DNA of 64,000 nucleotides from Geosiphon pyriformis (lineage: Eukaryota; Glomeromycota; Glomeromycetes; Archaeosporales; Geosiphonaceae), in contig JAAOMT010000660.1 in NCBI GenBank assembly GCA_016748015.1, positions 156,371-220,370 on the forward strand, read 5' to 3'. A program made the position numbers and the translations under genes. This document shows, one piece after another, positions 11,601 to 21,714 of this stretch (position 1 is its first letter; every line of letters starts with the position of its first letter). The notes beneath the pieces are model-generated. The model was given only the letters and a program-made list of their open reading frames with translations, was not told where the DNA came from and searched no databases.

Positions 11601-13296
11601 TTTTTTGGCTGGCACTACTTAAGTACTCGCTTCGTGCAAAGCCTCATTGGGTGATGCATTTTCTAATGTTTTTCAGGCTGGAACTGGTGTGCCAATTTTG
11701 GACGTGCTGGGCCTAGATGGTTATTTGAGTGTTAAAAAATCTCTCATAAAATATGGCCTCATTTTCGCCAACCAATTTTTAGATCATCATGGTGAATGCT
11801 TTACTTAAAACACTTTTTGCAGGTGGAAAAAACTCGACCCAAGAGATCCGATTTCTACCTGGTTTGTTTCTGTTACTAATTTTATCATTAATGGTGGTTT
11901 GGACATCATAGTGGATGTGGTGTTCCATTCTGCTCCCACCATATTTTTCCATGATATTGGTTTTACTTCTGAGCATTTATTGGCCTTTGGGCATGAATCT
12001 ATTGAAGTTTACATTGATGGGTCTGTTAAGAGTTTGGGGTCAATTGGTATCTGTGGTGGCGCTGCTGCTTACTTTCCAAGAGCCAATACTAGCGTTAGTA
12101 TAAAGGTTCTTGGCTTATTGTCCTCAACACTGGTGGAGCTACAAGCTATCACTTTGGCACTGAAATGTGTACCTGTCTCTAGCACAGTTGAATTGTTCAC
12201 AGATAGTCAGGCATTGTTAGACATTTGTAAATTTGACATAGGCATGTCTGTTCCTGATTTTCGCCACAAGTGTTGAATTGAGAAGAAGCACATTTGTCAA
12301 GTCATTTTAAAGAAAAATCTGTCAGTCAATTGGAGAAAGATCAAAGGACATTCAGGTGTTGTCAAGAATGAATGAGTGGATTTTCTTGCTAATGCTGCAG
12401 TTTTCTCTAAATCTATGCTATTTCTGGACATGCCATATTGATTTCTTAGGATTGAGGACAGATCTGTTTCTGGGAATACACGTCATTTCGTTAAAAACTT
12501 GTTCGATGCCATTAATTTTGTCAAGTGGGACTCCAGATGTGACACTAGTGTTGTTGAGGTTGGTGATGCTGGTGAAATTGACATACACAAGTCATTCAAT
12601 GTTTGGCACCCTGATAGTAGGATCTGCTCTGGTTATACCAGTTTGTCTTCAATTTTTATGTGGTCTTATCTTATGAAATCTTTACATCGTCACCTGCCGG
12701 TCGTCATAAGGAAAAAATTGTATAATCCCAGATATTCTAGCATAATATGTATTAGGTGTGGTATAGTCGAGAACTCCGATTATCTATTTTTATGCTCACA
12801 TAATAACAATGCCAAGAGGATTGTATTGTTTTTCATTAGGGAAAGGTGGTGCGAGATAGCTGGTGATTCCACTATAGAAAGTGGAATGATAAATTCTTTG
12901 CATGAAGCTAAGTTATCCTTTAGTTTGTACATGTTGTTGGCCAAGAGATTTGTGTTGAAAAACTGGACGGCTGATGCTATCTGGTGTCTTGGCTTAGATT
13001 CAGATGGCCGTACAATCATTGATTTGGTTTATAGTTTAGCAAAGTGCCATAGGTCAGACATTTAGTTGTCTGCAGCCAAATTGAGAGTCTTCTATGAAAA
13101 GCACAATCTGTTACCATGTAATGGATCTGTGGTGCCATTAGTTACTAGTTTGTTGGACCTCTGAGCTGTTGATGTTGTCCATGGTCTCGGTATCAGATTG
13201 GGTATTCACATGAGCTTTGATTTGTGTCTTTGTATTGCTAATTTGGGTTTCAGTTTTTTGTGTAATATTCCTTTAACAGATTCTATGAGTGCGTAG
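8611..13296 (+). pseudogene. LINE-1 ORF2 (endonuclease, RT, RNase H, Zn-finger), 15 internal stops
   Basis: Starts at ATG 8611 inside ATGA, overlapping the ORF1 stop. One reading frame runs for 4.7 kb with stops at 9328, 9403, 9913, 10057, 10207, 10291, 11119, 11542, 11620, 11806, 12274, 12373, 12439, 13063 and 13162. Domains: endonuclease-like 8611-9330 (TCNIWGIN, a KLKPSIRPWI segment, VVLGSNFNE, ending FDTNHKAV); RT about 10300-11150 (IPKPYNWES, NTKPIALIETAWKILSKIL, then the active-site box FVND at 10915-10926, where FVDD is expected, so the first Asp is lost by GAT to AAT); RNase H about 12000-12400 (YIDGS, VELQA, FTDSQA, GHSG...VDFLAN, all acidic residues present); Cys-rich C-terminus (CIRCGIVENSDYLFLC) from about 12750. 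Not functional. Confidence 0.85.
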
Positions 13297-13430
13297 TGCT
13301 GCTTTGACTAAGTCAAGTGTCTGGTCATGTGTAGAAAAGGCATAAGCTATACTTAATTTAGAATCTAGTTTGATTTTATGTATTTAGATAGTAGTTGGGC
13401 TGCACTCATAAAATTCTAATAAAAAAAAAA

Positions 13431-13714
13431 TTATTATTATTATTATAATAATAATATTTAAAAAACTCATATTTTAAGCTTATAAATAAAAATTCAATTA
13501 TTATATTAAATATATAAATATTATATATTTTTTATAATTTAATTTTTTTAACATTAAAATTATTATTATATTAATTATTAACACAGCAAAAATTAATTAT
13601 ATTGGTAATATTTAATTTAAATTGCTTTTTTGTTTTTAATTGTTGTTTAATTTGTTTTTATTTAGTTTTAAAAATTAAATTTTAGCTTATTTTTTAAATT
13701 GTTTAAAATTTTTT
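13431..13714. other. AT-rich spacer between two convergent LINE tails
   Basis: About 285 bases, nearly all A and T, between the plus-strand tail of LINE-1 and the next minus-strand tail. It begins with a TTA/ATA triplet run. No coding signal is seen. Confidence 0.6.
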
Positions 13715-16700
13715 TTTTTATTAAGATTTAACAAATATGGCTTAATTATTATTTAAAAATTAGAAACAAATTAAGTATTTTAGAGCTAAATGTAATTTAT
13801 ATGCTTTTTATATATAATCAGCTATTTAAGCCAATTTAGCCAATACTATATTGTTACAATAAAAGTAAATTTATCCAAAGCCAACATTCTTTAAACTATA
13901 TCAAATAATCTAATATTATAAGAAATTAATCTAACCAGCTATTTAGCTGTTTTAAAAGATCAATTTTAGTACTATTAGGTTTATGTATTCAAAAAGACAT
14001 TAAATTAAAAAATTTATTATTATTAATGCTAATTAAAGAATCTAAATTATCAAATATGTTAACATTATCTATATAATACTTTTTTTTCAATAAAACCACT
14101 TTTTTTTCTAACTTATCAACAACTTTGCTAAAAAAACTCAAATAAATCATAAGTTCATTAATTTTAAAACTAAAACACTGCTTAAAATTTAATAAACTGT
14201 TCAAACATAGTAACCAAAAAGCTAACAAACTTAACAATTAATCCAACCAATACAAAAACTTTGGCCAGATCAGATTCCAAAAAAAACAATTAAAACAATA
14301 TCAAAAAGTTATTAACAATAACAAAAAAGAAGCAGAAGTTATTAAAAATAAAAATTCAGAAGAGTTCAAAGGAGCAGAAACTTTGGTATAAGACTTAGAT
14401 TTTATAAAATAGGATATAAACATTTTGAAAGCCTTAAAAAAAGAAGATAAAAACATTTTATAATCTACAGCCAAATAACTTATTTTTTAATACCTAAAAC
14501 AGTATCAACAGCCAAAAGTTTTTCACCAGATGTGGCATTTTTTTAGCATATCAGTTTTGATTATAGTAATATCTAAATCTACTTGAAAACCAAATATAAC
14601 CAGAGCAAACTAAGAGCAATAACCAGAATTAGAAAAGCAGAGAATAAAACAAGTCTGATTATTAATTTAAGAGATTATATTACTAATCTCAAAAACAGTA
14701 CAGCCAAAGAGAAGATTGATCAATTTGGCTTTAAATCTATTATGAAATATAATAATTTTATTTTAATTTACTAAGAAAAAAATTCTAATACTATCTTTAT
14801 TTACTAAAACTCATTAGTGATTCAAAACAAATACAGTAAAATCTAGTTTATTAAAATAAACAACCACATATTGCCAAATACCAATAGACTTTAGCATAAT
14901 ACAGACAACTTTATTAAAAACACTAAAAGCTGTTGTTATCAGAAGATTTTCATGCTTTTTAATACAAAAATTACAACACATACAATGAAAATTAACATCA
15001 AAATTATGCAAAAAAGACCTATATTATTACACTTAATCAACAAAATTAGCTGACAATCTGAAAATAAATGATCAGCAATCAGTCTAATTACAACAAAAAA
15101 ATATGGCACAATTCAACAGTTTAACTAAGTTGGATACAAAAAAATCTTGGCAAACCAAAAAACACTAATGGAAATAAATAATTAATACATGTAATTTGAT
15201 AACAACAGATTTTGTTATGCTTTAAGATTCTCATATACTCTTATTAAAACAATCTAATATTCCAGATCTGTGATCAATAGTTAAAAGTAGTTACCAAAAA
15301 ATGTAATCAATTGATTTACTTCTGATTATGTTAATTATAATCACAATTAATATTATTGATTTACAATCAATGTTTTAGATTCAGCCATCTAAAATCTGAT
15401 TATTTAAATTATTAATTCTTGGATAAATAACAAGCTAAATAAGCTTATTATGAATTAATTAATTCAATATATATAAATAATTGATATATTTAAATAGTTT
15501 TAATATAGTATATAAATCTAATATAATTTATCTATATATATATAGCTTTTCTGTTAGCTCAGAAAAGTATTAATTCAATACTAAACTAACTTTTTGCTAT
15601 AGTTTTATAGTGAGCAGTTAGTTCTCTTTTCTATTTTTTATTCTTTCTTTCTCTTTTTCTATGCTGTAAATACTTGTTATCACAATCTCAAGTATGCTTT
15701 TCTATATTTTTTATCACTATTTGGAATTATGTTGTTTATAATCTTTTACTTACCTCTTATTATCATTTTAAGTTGTTTTATTACTTCTAATTTTTCAAAA
15801 TTTTGTGTTATCACTATTTTATATTAAGTCTTGTTTTACTAAACAAGTTGCTAAATATAAAAATAAGTAATAAAATATCACATTATTAGAAAGTGGTCTC
15901 AACAATAAAAAGTTTAATCAAAATTTATTTCAGTTATGTTTTATTTTCACAATTTTTTTATAACTTCTATAACTTTATTTTCAAAGTAGGTATTTAAACA
16001 CCACATTCTTTTGATGACTAATTGAAAAAATTCTGGTTACATATTTATTAAAGTAGTTGGTTTTACTTCTGTTGTTGGTTGTGTTTCTGATACATATAAA
16101 GAGATGTGATTTTTCTTTCCCTTTTAAAATATCTAAGATTAGTTCTTGCCCAAAAACAAATAATAATGACAATATTTTCTTTCACTTTTAAAAACTTTTT
16201 TATGTATTTTTTTTTGCTTTTCTACTTACTAAAATAGTTCATACACCTATGATATGCTATAGTTAATAGCATAATTATGATAATATATGTTACCAATTAA
16301 GCTAAGAAATGTTTCTAAATAATGACAAAAACCACTGATAATACTGTCTTAATATTAACAACAAATATATTCAAAGGCATATTATGCAGTATAATAGCAG
16401 CAAAAAAGAAACCAGACTCAGAAATTACCAAAAACTTAGCAAATTTAAAAGTAGTTAAATGAACAAAATTTATAAGTTCAACCAAAAAAACAGTTTTCAA
16501 AGATTTTTAAAAAACAAATTTCATACAGAAAAATTTTACATTGTTCTTTAATACTAATTTTACACCCAAAAAATTATGTACAAATTAGAAAACAGCTTTA
16601 ATATAAGTTAATTTGATCTTAAAAGTAGTATTAAACACCAGAGTAGAGACTATTAACTTAGTAAACTTTTAATAATTAGTAATAGTTTTTTAAACACTAC

Positions 16701-17400
16701 TAGTGACAGCACCAGAAACCAAAAAAAAAATTGAATCAGTTTTTATCTAATTAGCTCAGTTCTTAAAAACAAGTAATTTAACAGAAAACTGTTGTTTTGT
16801 TTTTAAAACTGATAATAATTTGCTAAAAGACATTACATTTAACAATACAATCTGTAATTAATCTTGACTTATCTTAAATAATGTACTAAATAATATAATA
16901 GAGATTTCATTTAAAATTTCATTAAAAACCACAAAAAGTTTTAGTATAATAATAGTAAAAACAAGTAACTGCTCCTACTTTTTTGAACTTTTGGTTTTTT
17001 TAATTATTTTTTTTAAAGAAAAGATATTAACAACACCAAATATAAAAACTACAGAAAAAAAAACCAGTTTGTTGACTAGTTTATTATTAAAAATTTTTGG
17101 GCTCTTTAAAAAAATAAAAACAACACTAAAATTAATTTAAGTATTTTTTTGAGAAAACTTTGACTGATGAAAAACCAGTCAAAGATAAAAAAAATGCTTT
17201 AATAACTGTTAAAAACAGTTTTTTACAATTACTAAGTAAAAAAAAAACTTCTAAAATGTTCTGCTTAACTGTTTTTATAATAAAAAAACTTTTCTGGTTA
17301 AAATTTTGTAAAATACCAAAAATAAAGTATTAGTTGTAATTATTTTACTTTTTTCTTTGGTTATGATCATAAAATTAAGGAGACAAAAATTTTTTTTATT
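13715..17400 (-). mobile_element. Decayed minus-strand LINE ORF1 copy A, with an internal insertion
   Basis: Minus-strand tail at about 13715-13870, then ORF1-like sequence read right to left. The stretch at about 14400-14500 aligns codon by codon with the start of the ORF at 18694 (complement of the ATGGATTGCAAG region). The segment at 14814-15011 aligns with the RRM-like part of ORF1 (IGIWQYVVVYF against IGMWQKTVVEF). The part at about 16300-17400 aligns base by base with 22900-24000 of copy C. Relative to copy C, about 1.25 kb (15030-16290) is extra. No ORF2 is present. Many stops; very AT-rich. Confidence 0.65.
15030..16290 (+). mobile_element. Possible LTR-retrotransposon fragment inserted in copy A
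   Basis: Sequence absent from the parallel copy C and less AT-skewed than its surroundings. From 15302 it starts TGTAATCAATTG, has a TATA-rich stretch (about 15525-15545) followed by a short inverted repeat (AGTATT...AATACT) and a T/C-rich leader. At about 15894 it has TGGTCTCAAC, which resembles a primer-binding site after an LTR end near 15885. No gag, protease or RT is recognisable, and no second LTR is seen, so this is a candidate only. It could be another kind of repeat. Confidence 0.3.
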
Positions 17401-18684
17401 TCAATTATTAAATAAACCAAAATTCGATTATTAATAAGTTAAATTTATTATAAATTAAAAAAATAAATAATTATAATAAATTTTTTAACTTTTTTTTAAT
17501 ATTATCTTCATATTTTTTATATATTTAATATTATTTGTATGTAAAATATAATAATTTATTGGTTTTAAATAATTTACTATTAATAATTTTTTAATATTGT
17601 TTTTTTATTAAAAAAATATTAATTTAATTTTTAATTTTTTTTACAAAATATAGTCTAATTATTAACTATAAAATAAAATTTTAAGATTTTAATAATTATA
17701 ATTTACATATTTTTTTATATATAATTAGCTAAATTAGTTAAAACTAAACCAAACTAAATTAAAAAAAGCCAAAAATAAATTTAATACATTAAATTTATCA
17801 AATACAACTATTTAAATTTTAATTATTAAAAATAAATTCACTTAAAAAAAATTTGGTTTTTTTTAATATTAAATATTTAAAAGTTTAATTACTTAAAAAA
17901 AATGTTTTAATAATATTTTAAATATTATTATTAAACCAATTAAAATCTATTTTAATCTTAAAAAAGCAAAATTTTTAAACAAATTAGCTAAAATTACAAC
18001 AAAATTTGAAATAATACTATTTATTATAACTAATTGGTTTTTATTTTAAGATTTTTTAATTATTAATAATTAAAAAAAATATAATCAAAGCAACCAAAAA
18101 ATTAATTAATTTAACAATAAATTTTATTAATATAGTTAAATTAAAGATTTAAAATTTTAAAAAATTTAATCTAAAACTGATTATAATATTAGCAATAATA
18201 AAAATAACCAAAAGTACAGTAACAAAAAAAATTAATAAGACAAAAGTTTTAGTATAAAACTTAATATTAATAAAATATAAATTAAAAACTTTAAAATTAT
18301 TAATAAGTTTGTAAAAAAAACTTTGAAAAAAAATATTAATATTTTATAATTAATAGTTAAATAATTTAAATTTTAATACTTAAAATAGTATTAATAGTTA
18401 GAAATTTTTTATTAATATATAATATTTTTCAAAATATTAATTTTAATAACTATAATATTCAAATTTTTTAAAAACCAAAAATAATTATTGCAAATTATAA
18501 ATATTAAACAAAGTTAAAAAAATATAAAATAAAATAAATATAATTATATATTTAAAAAACCATATAACAAAAAAAAATTAATTAATTTAGCTTTAAAATT
18601 ATTATAAAAAACAATAATTTTATTTTAATTAATCAAAAAAAAACATTTTAATGTTGGTTTTTTTATTAATATAAATCAATAAGC

Positions 18685-19463
18685 TATTTGGTCATGGATT
18701 GCAAGATTTTCCTGTCTCTCACTCCCAAGATTCCCAAGGTTTTTAAGTCTTATTTTGTGAATTCTGCTTCATATGCCAAGACTACTGCTCCTTTTAGTCT
18801 TTCTGAGTTTCCTCCTTTAATGGCTTCTTCAGCTGCTTCAACTGCTGATTCTGCTGTTGGTTTTAGATTGAACTCTTTGGAAAAGCAGATTTTGGATTTG
18901 GCTGCTCTGGTTAAGTCTATTGTTGAGCCTGTTGGTTCTTTAGTTGCTTTAGTGTCTCGTCTTCTTGATGATAATACTGTTAAGGCTGTTCAAGTTGAGA
19001 AAAATATCATTTCCATGAAGAGTGTTGCTAACAATTTTGCTGACCTTATGGTTAGAGTTTCTAAGGACATTGCTTGTCTTAGATCTGAGGTTAACTTTGG
19101 TGGTATAGATTATAATAGTATGTTGGCTGCTAAGCCTTTCTTTTTAAGTAAGGACACTATAGATCATGTTATTGCTTTGTGGCAAATGTCTGGTGCTGAG
19201 ACCAAGAGCAATATTGAGTCTACTAGATTGTTTCTTAGTGAGTTTATTTTTGACTCTAGGAATCTGAATGGTATCATTGAAAGAATTTGTGAGTTGGGGT
19301 TATTCTCACCTACTTTTGATTCAATATAGTGAGTCTTTGATTGGACCAAATGTCTGATCACGTGTAGAAAATGCATGATTTATGCCTATAATATAATCCC
19401 TTCTGTGGTATCATAGTTTTAGGTAGTATTTGGGTCTCGTTCACTAAATAATAATAATAAAAA
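18685..19463 (+). mobile_element. ORF1-only LINE-like element (non-autonomous), recent insertion
   Basis: A 779-bp insertion, bounded by a target-site duplication, that ends in the same 3' tail as the LINEs (TGATCACGTGTAGAAAATGC block at about 19354, TTGGGTCTCGTTCACT at about 19429, then (ATA)n and A-run). It carries an intact ORF and no ORF2, endonuclease or RT. Its base composition is much less AT-rich than the host copy, so it is young. It is probably mobilised in trans by the LINE machinery that recognises the shared tail. Confidence 0.8.
18694..19329 (+). CDS. ORF1-like protein of the non-autonomous element, 211 aa
   Basis: Intact from ATG 18694 (MDCKIFLSLTPKIPKVFKSY) to TAG at 19327. 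The first part resembles the region after the zinc knuckle of LINE ORF1: PKVFKSYF...SYAKTTA against KTFKRVV...SWAQVVLPA. It is followed by a long Leu/Val helical stretch (LEKQILDLAALVKSIVEP, likely coiled coil) and a C-terminal block, about 80 aa, that I do not recognise (MLAAKPFFLSKDTIDHVIAL to ICELGLFSPTFDSI). The same C-terminal block occurs in decayed copy C (21851-22072, minus), right before its tail, so it is a family feature and not a chance fusion. The N-terminal RRM-like part and the knuckle are missing because the insertion is 5'-truncated. No enzymatic motif. Confidence 0.6.
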   Translation: MDCKIFLSLTPKIPKVFKSYFVNSASYAKTTAPFSLSEFPPLMASSAASTADSAVGFRLNSLEKQILDLAALVKSIVEPVGSLVALVSRLLDDNTVKAVQVEKNIISMKSVANNFADLMVRVSKDIACLRSEVNFGGIDYNSMLAAKPFFLSKDTIDHVIALWQMSGAETKSNIESTRLFLSEFIFDSRNLNGIIERICELGLFSPTFDSI

Positions 19464-20450
19464 AATATAAATCAATAAGCAAAAACAATATTATTAACAA
19501 AAAAGTTTTGAAATAAACAATAACATAAAACCACAAATTAGAAGATTTTAACTTAAAAAACACAATTTTACCAAAATTATTTAAAACAGTTTTAATATTA
19601 TTAACAATAATATTATAAAAAATATTATAAAAAAACAATAACAGAAAAATATTAAAAATCAACAAAAATTACAAAAAACTTTACAATTTTAAAAATAATA
19701 AAAAAAATAATTAAGCAAGTTTAATTTGTATAATAATATTTAAAAAAACTTGAAATACAAATTTTACATAAAAAAACTTAATATTGTTTTTTGTAATTAA
19801 ATTCAACTTAAAAAAACCATGTAAAAATTAGAATATTGTCTTAATATAAATTAATTTAATCTTAAAAATAATATTAAATACTAAAGTAAAAGTTATTTAC
19901 TTTACAAACTTTTAATAATTAATAATTATTTTTTAAGTATTATTAAAAATAATATCAAAAAACAGAAAAAAAATATAACTTTAATTTCTATTTAATTAAT
20001 TTAACTTTTAAGATTAAATACTTTAATAAATTAATTAGTTAATAATATATATAAAAACATGTTTTGTTTTGTTTTATTTTTAAAATTGGTAAAAATTAAT
20101 TAAAATTAATATATTAAACAATATAATTAAAAACTAATCAAAACTATTAAGTAAAATAATTAACAAAAAAAATATATTATATATAATAATAAAAACAAAT
20201 ATTAAACTTTAATAAATATATTGTTATTATTATTGTTTAAAAAAAACTGAATAAAATCAATGTTTTATTTTTTATAAAAAAAAAAACAAACTTTAAAATA
20301 TTAAAAAACACTAAAAAAAACATTTTCAAAAATTTTAAAGAAATTGGTTGTTTAAAAAAAAAATTGTGATTTTTTTATTTTTTACTTTGATTGTGTTTAT
20401 AAAAATATAGAAAATAAATGTTTTTTTTAATTATTTTTATAAATAAAATT

Positions 20451-21714
20451 TTAAGATTATTAACATATTTTTAAAATTTATTAAATAAACAAAATTTATA
20501 AAAATCATATATTTTTTTAAAAAAATGTTTTTTTGTTTTTATACTTTTATATTTTTATATTATCAAATCAAAAACTTTTTGATTTAAAACTAATTATTTT
20601 AAATAGTTTTATTATAAATATAATCAAAACCAAAATTAAAAAAACCAAAATTTTAATATTAGTATTATAAATAGATTTTTAAGTAATATTTTATAATTTA
20701 GTATTATTATATATTGGTTTTATTTGAAAATTTTATTAAATTAAAAAATTTGTTGAGATTTTTTGTATAAAAAACAGAAATTTAATAATTTAATAATTTT
20801 TAATATTTAATATTTAGTGTTTTTTATTTTTTTAATAAATTATTTAATTTTAAAAATTAATTTTATGTTTATAATATATGTTTTTATTAGATTTTATAAT
20901 TTTAATGTTTTTTTATTCAAGTAATATTAACAAAAAATAATAAATCTTAAAAATCAAAAAAAATAAATAAAATTTATTAATTAGTTTAATAATATAAGTA
21001 CAAATACAGACAAAATAATTAAGCTTAATAAAAAATAAAAAAAATTATATAAATACTTTAATAATTATAATGTTTAAAATTTTTTAAAGTATTATTATAA
21101 ATAAGTTATTTAAATAAAATAGTGTGTTTTTATGTAATATTAATATTTTAAAGATGTGTTTATATTTTAAAAGTTTTTATTATGTTTAAAAATTTTATTA
21201 ATTAACTTTTAAGTTGTATTTATTTAAGATTTTTAGAAAAAACAAAAATATTAAAGCTTTTTAAATATTAATATTAATAATAATATGTATTAAAATTACT
21301 ATTTAATTAAATAATTATAATTGTTTTTAATTGTATTTAGTTTAATTTATATTACTTAATTATAATTAATAAAATTTAATATTATATTTTTAATAAATTA
21401 ACAATTTTCAATAAAATTAAATCTTAAAATTGATTTTTTTTTATCAAATTATTATAATAGTAAATTACTTTATTATAATAGTTAAATTATTAATATTAAA
21501 TTATTTTGTGTATTTTTTGGCTGTTTTTAAATTAACTAAATTTTTAATAAATAAATAAATAAAAATTAGTATTTGTTTAAAAATAATTGATTTAAGTTAT
21601 TAATATTTTAAAATATGTAATTAGTTTTAAATAAAAAAAGCAATTAAATTTTTAATAAAAAAAAATCAAGTCTATAAATATTAAATAAAAAATATTTTTA
21701 TTAAAATTTGAAAA
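20451..21714. other. Extremely AT-rich, no recognisable feature
   Basis: About 1.26 kb that is close to 90% A+T, without an ORF of any length or a clear repeat unit. It probably derives from decayed mobile DNA like its neighbours, but nothing can be aligned by eye. Confidence 0.5.

Larger units (their letters stand above)
6606..13430 (+). mobile_element. LINE-1 of this window: near-full-length Tad/I-like LINE, inactivated
   Basis: A 6.8-kb non-LTR retrotransposon with ORF1 (6743-8614), ORF2 (8611-13296) and a 3' tail (13297-13430) ending AATAAAAAAAAAA. ORF2 has AP endonuclease-like, reverse transcriptase and RNase H domains in that order plus a Cys-rich C-terminus, the layout of RNase H-bearing LINE clades such as Tad1 and I. 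The 5' end is placed near 6606 because a low-complexity TTATTATTAT flanks both ends (about 6596-6605 and 13431-13440); this duplication is weak evidence. There is no frameshift in ORF2, but 15 internal stops and a catalytic Asp lost in the RT mean it is dead. Length and layout match the copy at 55.0-61.9 kb. Confidence 0.85.
18668..19480. repeat. Target-site duplication flanking the nested element (15-17 bp)
   Basis: TATAAATCAATAAGC occurs at 18670-18684 and again at 19466-19480, and two further bases (AA) also match. The two copies directly bound the insertion 18685-19463. In copy C, the aligned uninterrupted site reads AGTATAAATCAGTTATC at about 22799-22815. Confidence 0.85.
17620..20450 (-). 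mobile_element. Decayed minus-strand LINE ORF1 copy B, split by a nested insertion
   Basis: A weak minus-strand tail at about 17620-17760 (TATATATAATTAGCTAAATTAG against TATATATAATCAGCTATTTAAG in copy A) is followed by ORF1-like sequence. 18100-18400 aligns with 22200-22500 of copy C, and 19480-19600 aligns with 22815-22900 (RRM-like part: IVNNIKTVLNNFGKI). The ORF is broken at 18684 by the 779-bp element listed next. About 90% A+T. The outer edge near 20450 is approximate. Confidence 0.6.

Noticed and set aside
8611-13296. LINE-1 as an active element using UGA for Trp throughout
   Set aside because: TAG and TAA stops are also present, and the RT active-site Asp is lost, so recoding of UGA alone would not restore function. 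Kept only as a low-probability explanation for the shared TGA codons.
5720-13430. Inverted LINE tails at both ends as terminal inverted repeats of a DNA transposon
   Set aside because: The left, minus-strand tail lies outside the element start near 6606; the coding content is LINE, and an extra minus tail (about 17620-17760) breaks the strict alternation. Independent opposite-strand insertions explain it better.
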